Shown here piece by piece: positions 48,346 to 57,357 of a stretch of 64,000 nucleotides of DNA. Source of the stretch: Hoeflea sp. (lineage in GTDB: Bacteria > Pseudomonadota > Alphaproteobacteria > Rhizobiales > Rhizobiaceae); the NCBI RefSeq assembly GCF_030682515.1, contig NZ_JAUXOD010000019.1, forward strand, positions 1 to 64,000. The letters run 5' to 3'. How positions within the stretch are numbered: position 1 is the stretch's first letter; the number at the start of each line of letters is the position of its first letter. The position numbers and the translations under genes are program-made. The notes under the pieces were generated by a model. It saw only the letters and a list, made by a program, of their open reading frames with translations. It was not told the origin of the DNA and searched no databases.

Positions 48346-48358
48346 GAGGGGCTTCTCC

Positions 48359-49858
48359 TTACGAGGTCATTTTTTCCATGGCGTCGAGCGAGGCGGCGAG
48401 GCGCTTGTCCTCGCCGTAATAGCGGGCGCGATCCCAGAAATGCGGTCGGCCGATGCCTGTGGAGCGGTGTTCGCCGATGATGTTGCCATTGGCGTCCTCG
48501 CCCATCATGTCGTATTTCATCAGGTCCTGGGTGATGATGACGTCGCCCTCCATGCCGATGACTTCGGTGATGTGGGTGATGCGGCGGGAGCCGTCGCGCA
48601 GGCGGGCGGCCTGGATGATGACGTCGATCGAGCCCGAGATGATCTCGCGCACGGTCTTGGCGGGCAGCGAGAATCCGCCCATGGCGATCATCGATTCCAT
48701 GCGGCTCAGGCATTCGCGCGGGGAGTTGGCGTGGATCGTGCCCATCGAGCCGTCATGGCCGGTGTTCATGGCCTGCAACAGGTCGAACACCTCGGGGCCG
48801 CGGACTTCGCCGACGATGATCCGCTCGGGACGCATGCGCAGGCAGTTCTTGACCAGGTCGCGCATGGTGATCTCGCCCTCGCCCTCGATGTTGGGCGGGC
48901 GGGTTTCAAGCCGTACCACATGTGGCTGCTGCAGCTGGAGTTCGGCGGAGTCCTCGCAGGTGATGACCCGCTCGTCGGTGTCGATATAGGCGGTGAGACA
49001 GTTGAGCAGCGTGGTCTTGCCCGAGCCGGTGCCGCCCGAGATCACCACGTTGCAGCGGACCCGGCCTATGATCTGCAGCACGGCTGCGCCCTCGGGCGTG
49101 ATCGCGCCGAACTTGACCAGCTGGTCGAGCGTCAGCTTGTCCTTCTTGAACTTGCGGATGGTGAGCGCGGTGCCGTCGATGGCGAGCGGCGGGGCGATGA
49201 CGTTGACGCGGGACCCGTCGGGAAGACGCGCGTCGCAGATCGGGCTCGATTCGTCGACCCGGCGGCCGACCTGGCTGACGATGCGCTGGCAGATCGACAG
49301 AAGCTGGCTGTTGTCGCGGAACCGGACATCGGTTTCCTGGACCTTGCCGGCGACTTCGATATAGGTCTTGCCCGCACCATTGACCATGATGTCGGCGATG
49401 TCGTCGCGGGCCAGCAGCGGCTCCAGCGGGCCATAGCCCAGGACATCGTTGCAGATGTCGTCAAGCAGTTCTTCCTGTTCGGCGATCGACAGGGCGAAGT
49501 TCTTGATGGTGATGATGTCGTTGACGATGTCGCGAATTTCCTCGCGCGCACTTTCGGCGTCGAGCTTGGCCAGCTGCGACAGGTCAATCGTGTCGATCAG
49601 CGCCGAGAACACCTGGCTCTTGGTGTCGTAATAGGCCTCGTTGCGCGACGATTTGCGCTTGGCGGGCGGTTCTTCCCGGCGCGGCGCCGCCTGCTGTGCG
49701 GGCTGGGGAGCCGGCGCGGCGACCAAGGGCGCGGGCGCCTTGGGTTCAGGCGCATGGCTCGCCTGGGAGTCGGCATGGACCACGGGCCGGGGCGCCGGCG
49801 CGGCTGGCGGCTTGCCTGATCCATCATTGCTGCGTTTGCCGAACATCGTGCGTTCCAC
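48359..49858 (-). CDS. cpaF: Tad pilus assembly ATPase CpaF/TadA
   Basis: A 499-residue secretion ATPase powering Flp pilus extension and retraction. The N-terminal Pro/Ala-rich stretch (about 12-70) is a flexible linker. The core has a Walker A of [12 protein letters not shown] near residue 275, the Asp box [40 protein letters not shown] (Walker B) and the His box [20 protein letters not shown]. It lies 29 bp after cpaE. Confidence 0.96.
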   Translation of the reverse strand: MERTMFGKRSNDGSGKPPAAPAPRPVVHADSQASHAPEPKAPAPLVAAPAPQPAQQAAPRREEPPAKRKSSRNEAYYDTKSQVFSALIDTIDLSQLAKLDAESAREEIRDIVNDIITIKNFALSIAEQEELLDDICNDVLGYGPLEPLLARDDIADIMVNGAGKTYIEVAGKVQETDVRFRDNSQLLSICQRIVSQVGRRVDESSPICDARLPDGSRVNVIAPPLAIDGTALTIRKFKKDKLTLDQLVKFGAITPEGAAVLQIIGRVRCNVVISGGTGSGKTTLLNCLTAYIDTDERVITCEDSAELQLQQPHVVRLETRPPNIEGEGEITMRDLVKNCLRMRPERIIVGEVRGPEVFDLLQAMNTGHDGSMGTIHANSPRECLSRMESMIAMGGFSLPAKTVREIISGSIDVIIQAARLRDGSRRITHITEVIGMEGDVIITQDLMKYDMMGEDANGNIIGEHRSTGIGRPHFWDRARYYGEDKRLAASLDAMEKMTS

Positions 49859-49887
49859 TCCAGACTTACAGTTTACTTGCGGCCAGT

Positions 49888-51180
49888 TTACTTGCGGCCC
49901 AGCAGGCCCATCAGGGACGACAATCCGGCACGCTTGCGCTTCTTCACTTCCGCCCGGCCGGTGACGACATGGGCGATCTGCGACAGGGTTTCGGCGATCG
50001 GCGACTTGGCCGAGGATTCACCGATCATCAGCCCGGAATTGGCGGCTTCGCCGAACAGCAGCGCGTCGAAGGGAATGATCGCCAGCGGCTCGATCTCCAG
50101 CGGGTCGCAGAACACGTCGGGCGCGATCTCGGGCCGCTTGGCCATGCCCACCTGGTTGAGGATCAGCAGCGGCTGGCGGTCGTTGGGGCGCAGTTTTCGC
50201 AGCGTGTCGAACAGGTTCTTGGTGTTGCGCAGGTTGGCGAGATCCGGCGTCGCGGTGATGACGATCTCGTCGGCGGCGCACAGCACCTTGCGGGTCCAGT
50301 CGGTCCAGACATGCGGCACGTCCAGCACCGACACCGGCGCGTTGCGCTGGATGATGTCGAGAATGGGCAGGAACACATCCGAGGAAAAATCATAGGTCCG
50401 GTCGAGCATCGACGGGGCGGCGAGCATAGACAGATGTTCGGAACACTTGGTCAGCAGGCGGTCGAGGAAGACCTCGTCCAGCCGGTCGGGCGAATACACA
50501 GCCTCGGCGATCCCCTGCGTCGGGTCGTTGTCGAAGTTGAGATTTGCCGTTCCGAAGGCAAGATCCATGTCGGCCAGGATGACTTCGCTCGAGAACAGGC
50601 TGGAAATGCTCCAGGCGCAATTGTGCGCGAGCGTCGACGAGCCGACGCCGCCCTTGGCCCCGACAAAGGCGATCGAGCGGCCGAGCGGCGCGGCATCCGG
50701 ATCGACGAAGATCGTGGAGATCACGCCGATCACATCGGCCATCGACACCGGCGCGACGATGTATTCGGACACGCCGTTGCGGACCAGTTCGCGGTAGAGC
50801 GCCACGTCGTTGACGTGGCCGACCACCACCACCCGCGTGTCCGGATCGCAGACCGAGGCGAGATCGCCGAGTTCGTCGATCAGCGTGCGGGCGTCGGCGC
50901 GGGTTTCCAGGATCAGCAGGTTCGGCGTCGGCGAGCCGGCGAACATGTTGGCGGCCGCCGAGACGCCGCCGGAATTGATGCGCAGGTTGACCTTGGCCAT
51001 GCGCCGGTCCTGGGAACAGCGCTCCATGGTCTTGGCCAGGCCTTCGGATTCGACGAAGGCATGCACGGAAATCCTGGGCAGCGGGCGGATCCGGTCGAAA
51101 TCGCCGCGCTCGGACGCGGGTTCGGCCTCATCCGGCTGCTTTTCCTGCTCAAGCTCATATTCAAGGTTGGTCATTACCAT
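49888..51180 (-). CDS. cpaE: CpaE/TadZ pilus-positioning ATPase
   Basis: A 430-residue ParA/MinD-like protein with an N-terminal receiver-like domain (about 60-160) lacking clear phosphorylation residues. The C-terminal ATPase domain has the deviant Walker A FVGAKGGVGSSTLAHNCAWS and ILADMDLAFGTANLNFD. It localises the pilus machinery at the pole in Caulobacter and related bacteria. ATG 51180 and ATG 51174 are both possible starts. Confidence 0.93.
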   Translation of the reverse strand: MVMTNLEYELEQEKQPDEAEPASERGDFDRIRPLPRISVHAFVESEGLAKTMERCSQDRRMAKVNLRINSGGVSAAANMFAGSPTPNLLILETRADARTLIDELGDLASVCDPDTRVVVVGHVNDVALYRELVRNGVSEYIVAPVSMADVIGVISTIFVDPDAAPLGRSIAFVGAKGGVGSSTLAHNCAWSISSLFSSEVILADMDLAFGTANLNFDNDPTQGIAEAVYSPDRLDEVFLDRLLTKCSEHLSMLAAPSMLDRTYDFSSDVFLPILDIIQRNAPVSVLDVPHVWTDWTRKVLCAADEIVITATPDLANLRNTKNLFDTLRKLRPNDRQPLLILNQVGMAKRPEIAPDVFCDPLEIEPLAIIPFDALLFGEAANSGLMIGESSAKSPIAETLSQIAHVVTGRAEVKKRKRAGLSSLMGLLGRK

Positions 51181-51207
51181 TGTCCTGCTTCAAGGGCGCG
51201 TTGCGGG

Positions 51208-51924
51208 TCAGTCAGCGTCAAGGGCCGCGCCGCTGGTTCTGTAGGTCTCGATCACGGCGGACCGCCGCTCGGCGTCGATCGAGGTCATGCCGCGCGGTGC
51301 GATCAGATCCCCGGGATTGGCGATCTGGGCGGCCAGGTTGTTTTGCGTGGCGCACCCGAAATTGGCGTAATGCTTGTTGTCGGTGGTGTTGGCGAGCATG
51401 TCCTCGGGCCAGCGGCCGCATTCGCCGGTCGACGCGGTGATCGCCATGAAGGCGATGCGGATCGGCGCCGCGTCATCGGGCGAGGAGACGTGATACGGCG
51501 AGGACAGGATGCGGTCGCCCGGAATGCCTTCCTGGCGCAGCACGTCGGCGACCTGGCCTGCCAGCACCGACGCCGCCCCCGCATTGGCCGAGCCCACGGG
51601 AACCATGATGCGGATGACGCCCGAGGCGCTCGACCGGTAGTTGGTGGCCGCGCCGCGAACGGTCTCGCGCATCGAGGTGGTGAGGCTGCGGTCGCCGGAC
51701 GAGACCGGAAGGTCGACCGTGCGCTCCTTGTCCGCCACGATGATCGGGTGATTGGTGCGGTAGTCGTCCGGCACCGCGCCCACGGTGACGCTGCGGCCGG
51801 GCCATCCGGCACAGCCCGACAGGAGCGCCGCGGCCAGCAGCAGCGGGGCCGCCGCCTTGAGCGGGTGGAGATCAGGCGTGGCGGGAACGGGGATCTTGCG
51901 CGACATGGTGAGATTCCTGATCAT
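51208..51924 (-). CDS. cpaD: Tad pilus lipoprotein CpaD
   Basis: A 238-residue CpaD/RcpB-type outer-membrane lipoprotein. The lipobox is LLSGC (Cys38 from the first ATG). The family core reads VPDDYRTNHPIIVADKERTV, later FGCATQNNLAAQIANPGDLI and APRGMTSIDAERRSAVIETY. It helps secretin assembly. The start codon overlaps the cpaC stop by four bases (ATGA). Confidence 0.92.
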   Translation of the reverse strand: MIRNLTMSRKIPVPATPDLHPLKAAAPLLLAAALLSGCAGWPGRSVTVGAVPDDYRTNHPIIVADKERTVDLPVSSGDRSLTTSMRETVRGAATNYRSSASGVIRIMVPVGSANAGAASVLAGQVADVLRQEGIPGDRILSSPYHVSSPDDAAPIRIAFMAITASTGECGRWPEDMLANTTDNKHYANFGCATQNNLAAQIANPGDLIAPRGMTSIDAERRSAVIETYRTSGAALDAD

Positions 51925-53459
51925 TTGTAGATGAAGCCGACGACGCCGTGGTAACGGCCTGGCGGCAGCTCGGTTTCCATGCGGCCATAGACGCGGTTGA
52001 CCCGGCCCAGGAAGAAGCCCGCGCCATCGCCGGCCGCGTTGAAATTGTCGTCCGGACGGGCGAGCTCGTTGCGGGCGACCGGCTTGACGATGTAGGGCGT
52101 GGCGATGATGACCAGTTCGGTCTCGTTGCGCACGAAATCGCGGCTGCGGAACAGCGTGCCGAAGACCGGCACCTTGGACAGGCCCGGATAGCCCGACATC
52201 GCCTGGCGGATGTCGTCCTTGACCAGGCCCGCGAGCACGATGGATCCGCCCGAGGGGAGCTCGACCGCGGTTTCCGCCTCGCGGCGCTTGATCGAGAGCC
52301 GGGTCATCCCCGGACTGCCGCCGGCGCCCTGGATCGAGGTCGAGCCCTCGAAGCTCGGCTCCGACACTTCGGTCAGCACCTTGAGCGAGATCCGCCCGGG
52401 CGACAGCACGACCGGCGTGAAGTTGAGCCGGATGCCGTATTCGACCTCGCGGTCGGTGTAGGTGACCCTGCCGTTCTCGGCGACGGTGACCTGGTCCCTG
52501 AGCTGGAATTGTCCGCCGACATAGAATTTCGCGCTTTCGCCCGAAATCGCCGTCAGGCTGGGTTCGGCCAGGGTGCGCATGACGCCCGCCTGCTCCATGG
52601 CGTTGACGTAGCTGCTGATGCTGGCCCCGCCGATGGTCTTGGCGAGCGAGGCATAGTTCAGGCCCGTCGACAGCGTTCCGAGATTGGCCGGGTTGGAATT
52701 GACCATGGAGCCCGAATCGCCGGTGATGCTCGAGTTGAAGCCCAGCTGCTTGAGCACCTGCCGACTGACCTCGGCGATGGTGACCTTGAGCATGACCTGG
52801 TCTTCGCCGTCGATCTTGAGCATGTTGACGATCTGCGAGACCTGGCGGTCCTCGGCGTTGATCGCGGCGTCGCCGCCGTCGCCGGTCGCCGTGGTCACGC
52901 GGGTGGTGGCTTCACCGCCGGTGAGGAAGATCTGCGCCAGCCGCGCCGCCTGGGCCGCGTCCTGCGGGGTGCGCACCGAGCCGGTGAGCACGATGTTGTC
53001 GGAGATGATCTCCACCTTGATGTCGGAATCCGGCAGGAACCGCGCCAGGTGGCCCTGCAGGCCCGAGACGTCGCGTTCGATCTCGAGATCGATGGCGACG
53101 ATCTCCTCGCCGCTGGGACCGAAGATGAAGATGTTGGTCTGGCCCACCGTCTTGCCGAACAGATAGAGCCTGCGCGAGGTCCGGGTGACCGCATCGGCAA
53201 GGCTCGGGTCGGCCACCAGGATGTCACGGGCATCGGTGGGCAGGTCGATCACGATCGCCTTGTTCAGGCCCAGCTTGACCCGCTTGGAGACGCCGGGACC
53301 GGTCTGCTTGATCTTGATGATGCTTTCCGCGGCCGCGGCGGTCGGCAGAAACCGGCCGCTGGACGGATCGAGACCCATGCCCGCGATCATGGCGGTGGTT
53401 GCCAGCGCGACGACGGCCATGGACGACAGGAGCGATTTTGCAATGTGACGCACGTTCAT
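51921..53459 (-). CDS. cpaC: Tad pilus secretin CpaC/RcpA
   Basis: A 512-residue outer-membrane secretin with signal peptide (about 1-44). A pilus N-terminal domain (LGLNKAIVIDLPTDARDILV, then DPSLADAVTRTSRRLYLFGK) and a BON-like domain (about 130-200) precede the secretin core. The core includes VMLKVTIAEVSRQVLKQLGF, RTLAEPSLTAISGESAKFYV, GIRLNFTPVVLSPGRISLKV and VPVFGTLFRSRDFVRNETEL. It forms the exit channel for the Flp pilus. It lies nine bases after cpaB. Confidence 0.95.
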   Translation of the reverse strand: MNVRHIAKSLLSSMAVVALATTAMIAGMGLDPSSGRFLPTAAAAESIIKIKQTGPGVSKRVKLGLNKAIVIDLPTDARDILVADPSLADAVTRTSRRLYLFGKTVGQTNIFIFGPSGEEIVAIDLEIERDVSGLQGHLARFLPDSDIKVEIISDNIVLTGSVRTPQDAAQAARLAQIFLTGGEATTRVTTATGDGGDAAINAEDRQVSQIVNMLKIDGEDQVMLKVTIAEVSRQVLKQLGFNSSITGDSGSMVNSNPANLGTLSTGLNYASLAKTIGGASISSYVNAMEQAGVMRTLAEPSLTAISGESAKFYVGGQFQLRDQVTVAENGRVTYTDREVEYGIRLNFTPVVLSPGRISLKVLTEVSEPSFEGSTSIQGAGGSPGMTRLSIKRREAETAVELPSGGSIVLAGLVKDDIRQAMSGYPGLSKVPVFGTLFRSRDFVRNETELVIIATPYIVKPVARNELARPDDNFNAAGDGAGFFLGRVNRVYGRMETELPPGRYHGVVGFIYK

Positions 53460-53467
53460 TCTCCGCT

Positions 53468-54277
53468 TCAGTTGGTGGCGCCAACTTTGGTTATGGTGCC
53501 GGAGCGGATCAGCTGGATGGCCGAGGAGCCGTCTTCGCCGCTCAGTAGATATTTCGCGCCGTCGCCCTCGGCTTCCTGGACATCGGCGACGCTGCGCAGG
53601 GCAAGCGTGAGCCGATCGGCCATCTGCTGGGCGACGGTGATGATCTTGGTCTGGTCCGGGGTCAGTTCGAGGGTCGCCGTGGTGCCGACCGCGGTGCGGT
53701 TGCCCTCGGCGTCCTCCTCGATCCGCTGGTCGATCGCCAGGATCCTGATGTTGGACAGGACCACTTCCGTGAGGAAGCCTTCTTCGCCGGTCTTCCGGCG
53801 CACCATGATCACGTCCACCCGGTCATTGGGCAGGATGAAGCCGCCGGCGCTGGTGGCCACCGAGATCTCGGTGGCGACGGCGCGCTTGCCGGCGGGAAGC
53901 AGCGACGACATGATCCGGGAGGACGAGTCGACGATCTTCTCGGGCCTGAGCGGCTCGCCGGCGAAGATCGGCAGGCGGACGACCGCGCCGGTGAGCTCGG
54001 CGATCGCCTCGGGGCGGACGTCACGGCGGACCAGCCCTTCGACCACGCCGTCCTCCGGCCAGCCCTTCCATTGCATTGTTTCCTCGTTCAGCCGCGCGCC
54101 CACCGGCAGGCTGGCGGTGGTGACCAGCACGTCGATGGTCGGCATCTTCTCGATGATCGGCGTGGACGAGATCTCGTTGACCTGGACCGTGGGTGAGGTC
54201 AGGTTCATGGCCAGATACCCGGCAAGTCCTGCTGCCAGGACAGCCACTGCCATGATGACGACGCGGGCGGGTTTCAT
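53468..54277 (-). CDS. cpaB: Flp pilus assembly protein CpaB/RcpC
   Basis: A 269-residue periplasmic protein with an N-terminal signal/anchor (about 5-28). The SAF domain reads VLVTTASLPVGARLNEETMQ, with RLPIFAGEPLRPEKIVDSSS. A C-terminal region contains GFILPNDRVDVIMVRRKTGE and ATLELTPDQTKIITVAQQMA. It is first gene of the large cpaBCDEF-tadBC transcript. Its promoter should lie in the 220 bp between it and the hairpin below cpaA. Confidence 0.94.
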   Translation of the reverse strand: MKPARVVIMAVAVLAAGLAGYLAMNLTSPTVQVNEISSTPIIEKMPTIDVLVTTASLPVGARLNEETMQWKGWPEDGVVEGLVRRDVRPEAIAELTGAVVRLPIFAGEPLRPEKIVDSSSRIMSSLLPAGKRAVATEISVATSAGGFILPNDRVDVIMVRRKTGEEGFLTEVVLSNIRILAIDQRIEEDAEGNRTAVGTTATLELTPDQTKIITVAQQMADRLTLALRSVADVQEAEGDGAKYLLSGEDGSSAIQLIRSGTITKVGATN

Positions 54278-54441
54278 GCTTATTCCTCGAACGAGTATTG
54301 GATAGGCTCGGCGCAGGATGCATCCGCAATCGTGTAATTATGGTTAATGACCGGCAACCAAACAGGGTTAATGCGGGATTAAGGCCAACAGCGCCTGCGC
54401 GGCGGATCCGGGATCCATCCTGGAGGGGTGCCTTCGACGCA

Positions 54442-54477
54442 GCAGACCCGCCCGCCGGATCCGGCGCGCGGGTCTGC
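54442..54477 (-). terminator. terminator-like hairpin below cpaA
   Basis: GCAGACCCG (54442-54450) pairs with CGGGTCTGC (54469-54477) around an inner perfect palindrome CGCCGGATCCGGCG (54453-54466). It lies 21 bp after the cpaA stop. There is no T-run on either side, so it may be a pause or processing site and not a strong intrinsic terminator. Confidence 0.55.
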
Positions 54478-54497
54478 CTCAGCCCGGATCCGGGTGG

Positions 54498-55013
54498 TCA
54501 GTGCAGGCGGGCAAGCGCCTCTGTGAAGATCGCCGTGTCGGGATAGGTGGAGAAGGCCGCCGCGCCGATGGCCACGCCATAGGGAATTCCAGCGCGGTCC
54601 TTGAAGAAATGCATCGGGATCGGAAGGGGCGCGAGCAGCAGCACGTTCTGGTTGGCGCGGACCATCAGCACGATGAGCGCCAGGAAGCCGCCATAGACGC
54701 CGGTGAAGCCGAGAAGGGCCACGAGATCGATGTTGAAGCCGTACCAGAGTGCGGCGGCGCTGAGGATCTTGGCGTCGCCGCCGCCCATGACATTGAGCGC
54801 GAACAGGGCGAAGCAGCCGGCAAAGACGCTCATCGCCGCGACCAGCGACCAGCCGAAGGTCGCCAGGTCCATGCCGCTGAACGGCGCGATGGCGAAGAAG
54901 GACGCCGCCAGGATGACCGACACCCGGTTCGGGATCTTCATGGAAATGAAATCGCAGAACGCCGCCATCGCCATGCACAGCGGGAGAATGACAAAAACGG
55001 CGGCCTCGACCAT
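54498..55013 (-). CDS. cpaA: prepilin peptidase CpaA/TadV
   Basis: A 171-residue membrane aspartyl protease (A24) that trims Flp prepilins. Six hydrophobic segments are visible. The first catalytic aspartate sits in AAFCDFISMKIPNRVS. The second is in MGGGDAKILSAAALWYG (GxGD variant). It is transcribed 121 bp after the first pilin gene, with a terminator between them, so it probably needs read-through or its own promoter. Confidence 0.93.
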   Translation of the reverse strand: MVEAAVFVILPLCMAMAAFCDFISMKIPNRVSVILAASFFAIAPFSGMDLATFGWSLVAAMSVFAGCFALFALNVMGGGDAKILSAAALWYGFNIDLVALLGFTGVYGGFLALIVLMVRANQNVLLLAPLPIPMHFFKDRAGIPYGVAIGAAAFSTYPDTAIFTEALARLH

Positions 55014-55080
55014 GGGTTCACTCCTGAATGTGTCGCGAGGATAAGCGCAAGACCTTAAAAAACCGCAACAGACACACGAG

Positions 55081-55106
55081 AAAAGCCGCCCCGAAAGGCG
55101 GCTTTT
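55081..55106 (-). terminator. terminator after the first Flp pilin gene
   Basis: On the minus strand AAAAGCCGCC-TTTCGG-GGCGGCTTTT forms a ten-base stem ending in four T residues, 28 bp after the pilin stop. It would let abundant pilin mRNA end before cpaA. Confidence 0.82.
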
Positions 55107-55134
55107 GGCCGGACCGAGCCGGGTGGGGCTCCGA

Positions 55135-55323
55135 TCAGGAGCCCTGGGCGTTCTTGGCGGCGTTCATCTTGTTCGACAGGCTCTGGAACTGGCTGTTCAG
55201 CGTGTTGCCGAGCGTGGTGGCGCCGGTGATCAGCGCAACAGAGATCAGCGCTGCGATGAGGCCGTACTCGATGGCGGTGGCGCCGGATTCGTCTTTGACG
55301 AAGCGTTCAAAAATGTTCTTCAC
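55135..55323 (-). CDS. pilA: Flp/PilA major pilin, copy 1 (GTG start)
   Basis: A 62-residue Flp-type prepilin. CpaA should cut before Ala15 in the leader DESG|ATAIEYGLIAAL, with the glutamate and tyrosine at positions +5 and +6 as in all Flp pilins. A hydrophobic helix to about residue 40 and a small C-terminal tail (NKMNAAKNAQGS) follow. The start codon is GTG (55323) with GGAG upstream. It differs from copy 2 mainly at residues 4-5 and in the last dozen residues. Its own terminator follows. Confidence 0.93.
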   Translation of the reverse strand: MKNIFERFVKDESGATAIEYGLIAALISVALITGATTLGNTLNSQFQSLSNKMNAAKNAQGS

Positions 55324-55416
55324 GGGTTTGCTCCTTCATTCCGTCGGGTTGTCAGCACTCCGCCAGCGGCTTCGGCCGGTCGGATGCAACAACTCTAAAG
55401 GAGGGATTTTTCAAAC

Positions 55417-55440
55417 CGCTTAACGAACAAGGTTAGCAAT
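55417..55440 (-). promoter_or_regulatory. conserved upstream motif TTAA-N9-TTAG, pilin copy 1
   Basis: TTAA at 55420-55423 and TTAG at 55433-55436 lie about 100 bp upstream of the first pilin gene. The same words with the same spacing lie upstream of copy 2, inside a longer similar stretch (GCTTAA then GGTTAGCAA). It may bind a shared regulator. CtrA sites have TTAA-N7-TTAA, so the spacing does not match that consensus. Confidence 0.5.
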
Positions 55441-55518
55441 GTGTTGCACCGCGGATGATCCGCTTATGGTAAATCGACTGTAAGTGAAAACGAAGAGGCG
55501 CGGGCTTGCCGGTGGGCC

Positions 55519-55553
55519 AAAAAAACGAAAGCCGCCCTCAAGAGCGGCTTTCG
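55519..55553 (-). terminator. terminator after the second Flp pilin gene
   Basis: On the minus strand CGAAAGCCGC-TCTTGAG-GGCGGCTTTCG folds into a ten-base stem (55526-55553), followed by seven T residues (55519-55525). It lies 30 bp after the stop of pilin copy 2. Confidence 0.88.
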
Positions 55554-55582
55554 AGTTCGATTGTCCATAACGCTTGAACTTG

Positions 55583-55765
55583 TTAGTTCGCGTTCTTGGC
55601 CGTGTTCATCTTGTCCGACAGGCTCTGGAACTGGCTGTTCAGCGTGTTGCCGAGCGTGGTGGCGCCGGTGATCAGCGCGACAGAGATCAGCGCTGCAATG
55701 AGGCCGTACTCGATTGCGGTGGCGCCGGATTCGTCTTTGACGAAGCGTTCAATCAGGTTCTTCAT
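55583..55765 (-). CDS. pilA: Flp/PilA major pilin, copy 2 (ATG start)
   Basis: A 60-residue Flp prepilin almost identical to copy 1 from residue 6 to 50. The cleavage site is the same (DESG|ATAIEYGL). ATG 55765 with AAGGAG upstream was preferred over an upstream ATG that adds MWIKEYP. The strong start codon contrasts with GTG in copy 1, so this copy may be the better translated. It has its own promoter-like region and terminator, so each pilin is an independent unit. Confidence 0.93.
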   Translation of the reverse strand: MKNLIERFVKDESGATAIEYGLIAALISVALITGATTLGNTLNSQFQSLSDKMNTAKNAN

Positions 55766-55786
55766 GGGATACTCCTTGATCCACAC

Positions 55787-56114
55787 AGTGGTTTCAGCAC
55801 TCCGTCAACCGTTACCGTTGATCAGATGGGGTGAAGCTACAGGGAGGTCTTTTCGATCTGCTTAAAGAAGGTGGTTAGCAAAGTCTTGTCGTGTCGGGCT
55901 TTCGCGTGTGGTTAACAGAGTGGGGCTCTGCGCGGCTCGCCGGTCTTCATTCTGGACGGTGCAACGGCTGGCCGGCTGCGTCCCTGATGCGGGGTAAGCG
56001 AGAGCTGCTCCGGACCTGCTGGAGCGGATTTTGCAGCCATCCGGCGATCCTTAAGGCTTCGTTCACCAATCCGCGCGATTTTAAGGGCCATATCCGCAAT
56101 CCCGAGGACACGGC
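55787..56114. other. divergent promoter region, pilin copy 2 and secretin-N protein
   Basis: No gene is seen in this 328 bp. The left third resembles the region above pilin copy 1 and includes TTAA (55862-55865) and TTAG (55875-55878) nine bases apart. The right part should contain the promoter for the plus-strand gene at 56115. A plus-strand reading frame from 55891 lacks family features and is rejected. Confidence 0.6.
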
Positions 56115-56534
56115 ATGACCCACCCCTTCCCTGTTCGACGCCGGTTCACGCAGGTCGCCTGCGGCCTGGCGCTGGCCGCGTTGTCGTCAACTCCGCTTCA
56201 GGCGAGCGACGACGTGATCCGGGTGTTCATGGACCATGCGCGCATCCTCAAGCTCGACCGCACGGTCTCCAAGGTGATCATCGGCAACGCCAATGTCGCC
56301 GACGTTACGGTCTCGGATCCGCAGACCATCGTGCTGACCGGCAAATCCTATGGCACGACAAATCTCGTCATTCTCGACCAGGCCGGCGACCCCATCGTCG
56401 ACGAGCGCATCCTGGTGTCCGTGGACGAGGCCAATACGCTGCGGGTCTTCAAGCAGACAGCCCGGTCGGTCTATTCCTGCTCGCCGTCGTGCGAGGAACA
56501 TGTGACGATTGCCCCGGCGGCGGCCAATCCCTGA
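56115..56534 (+). CDS. stand-alone pilus secretin N-domain protein
   Basis: A 139-residue secreted protein with a signal peptide (about 1-30, ending LQAS). The rest is a single pilus N-terminal domain like the first domain of CpaC (DHARILKLDRTVSKVIIGNA, NVADVTVSDPQTIVLTGKSY, GTTNLVILDQAGDPIVDERI). A short tail holds two cysteines (CSPSCEE) that could form a disulfide. It has no secretin barrel. It may plug into or modulate the CpaC channel. It is divergent from pilA copy 2. Confidence 0.85.
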   Translation: MTHPFPVRRRFTQVACGLALAALSSTPLQASDDVIRVFMDHARILKLDRTVSKVIIGNANVADVTVSDPQTIVLTGKSYGTTNLVILDQAGDPIVDERILVSVDEANTLRVFKQTARSVYSCSPSCEEHVTIAPAAANP

Positions 56535-56677
56535 AAGCTGGCGCTCCGGCCCGTCACCGCACAAGGCCCTGGTTGATATCTGGTTAACCACGCCGACCGG
56601 TTTGTCCCGGCCCGCGTTACGAAAATTCAACTAGTTTGATCTAGCCTCCTCCCTGACACTGTATGTCCGGGAGTCCC

Positions 56678-57307
56678 ATGATGAATCTCGACGATCACAC
56701 ACCTCAACGGCCGCCCTCCCGCCGCCTGCGGCGGCTCTGCGCGCGGTTGAGGCGATCGCAGGACGGCACCGCCGCGATCGAGTTCGGGCTTCTGGCATTC
56801 CCCTTCTTCCTGCTGATCTTCGCCACCATCGAGGCCTTCATCGCCTTCGCCGGCGAGCAGCTGCTGGAAAACGCCGTCGACACCATGAGCCGCCAGGTCC
56901 GCACCGGCCAGATCACCTTCGGCATGGGCCGCTCCACCGACATGACCGCGGCGCAGTTCCGCACGAAGTTCTGCGGCGAGATCAGCCTGATGATCAAGTG
57001 CGTCGCCGAGGAAGACCCGTCGGACCAGAAGCTCTATCTCGACGTGCGCGAATTCGCCAGTTTCGCCGCCATTCCCAACTACATCCCCAAGGTCAGCAAC
57101 GACCAGTTCTCGGATCTGGATCCCGCCGGCTTCGCCTACAAGCCCGGCGGACCCAAGACCATCAACATCGTCCGGGCCTATTATCGCTGGGAGGTGACGA
57201 CCGACCTGGTCAGGCCCTTCATCACCAATATCCGCAAGAACGGCGAGATGCCGCGCGACTACCTGATGGTGGCGACCGCCGCGTTCCGCAACGAGAACTA
57301 CCCGTGA
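56678..57307 (+). CDS. TadE-family minor pilin/assembly protein (first)
   Basis: A 209-residue TadE/G-like protein. The N-terminal cytoplasmic part is basic (RRLRRLCARLRRSQDGTAAI). The class III pilin-like helix follows as EFGLLAFPFFLLIFATIEAF. A periplasmic domain with two cysteines (RTKFCGEISLMIKC) completes it. Several starts are possible at 56663, 56678 and 56681; the GGGAG at 56669 favours 56678 or 56681. It ends four bases into a possible GTG start for the next gene. Confidence 0.87.
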   Translation: MMNLDDHTPQRPPSRRLRRLCARLRRSQDGTAAIEFGLLAFPFFLLIFATIEAFIAFAGEQLLENAVDTMSRQVRTGQITFGMGRSTDMTAAQFRTKFCGEISLMIKCVAEEDPSDQKLYLDVREFASFAAIPNYIPKVSNDQFSDLDPAGFAYKPGGPKTINIVRAYYRWEVTTDLVRPFITNIRKNGEMPRDYLMVATAAFRNENYP

Positions 57308-57357
57308 GCGACGGACCGGGCTTGAATGCCAGCGGCAAACCACAAGGGGCCAGTGCC

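Noticed and set aside
51948-54305. A 785-codon plus-strand open frame opposite cpaC and cpaB
   Set aside because: The minus strand clearly encodes CpaC and CpaB with all family motifs; the plus frame is a codon-bias shadow.
55417-55440. CtrA binding sites upstream of the pilin genes
   Set aside because: The half-sites are nine bases apart; the CtrA consensus has seven, so a CtrA call is not justified.
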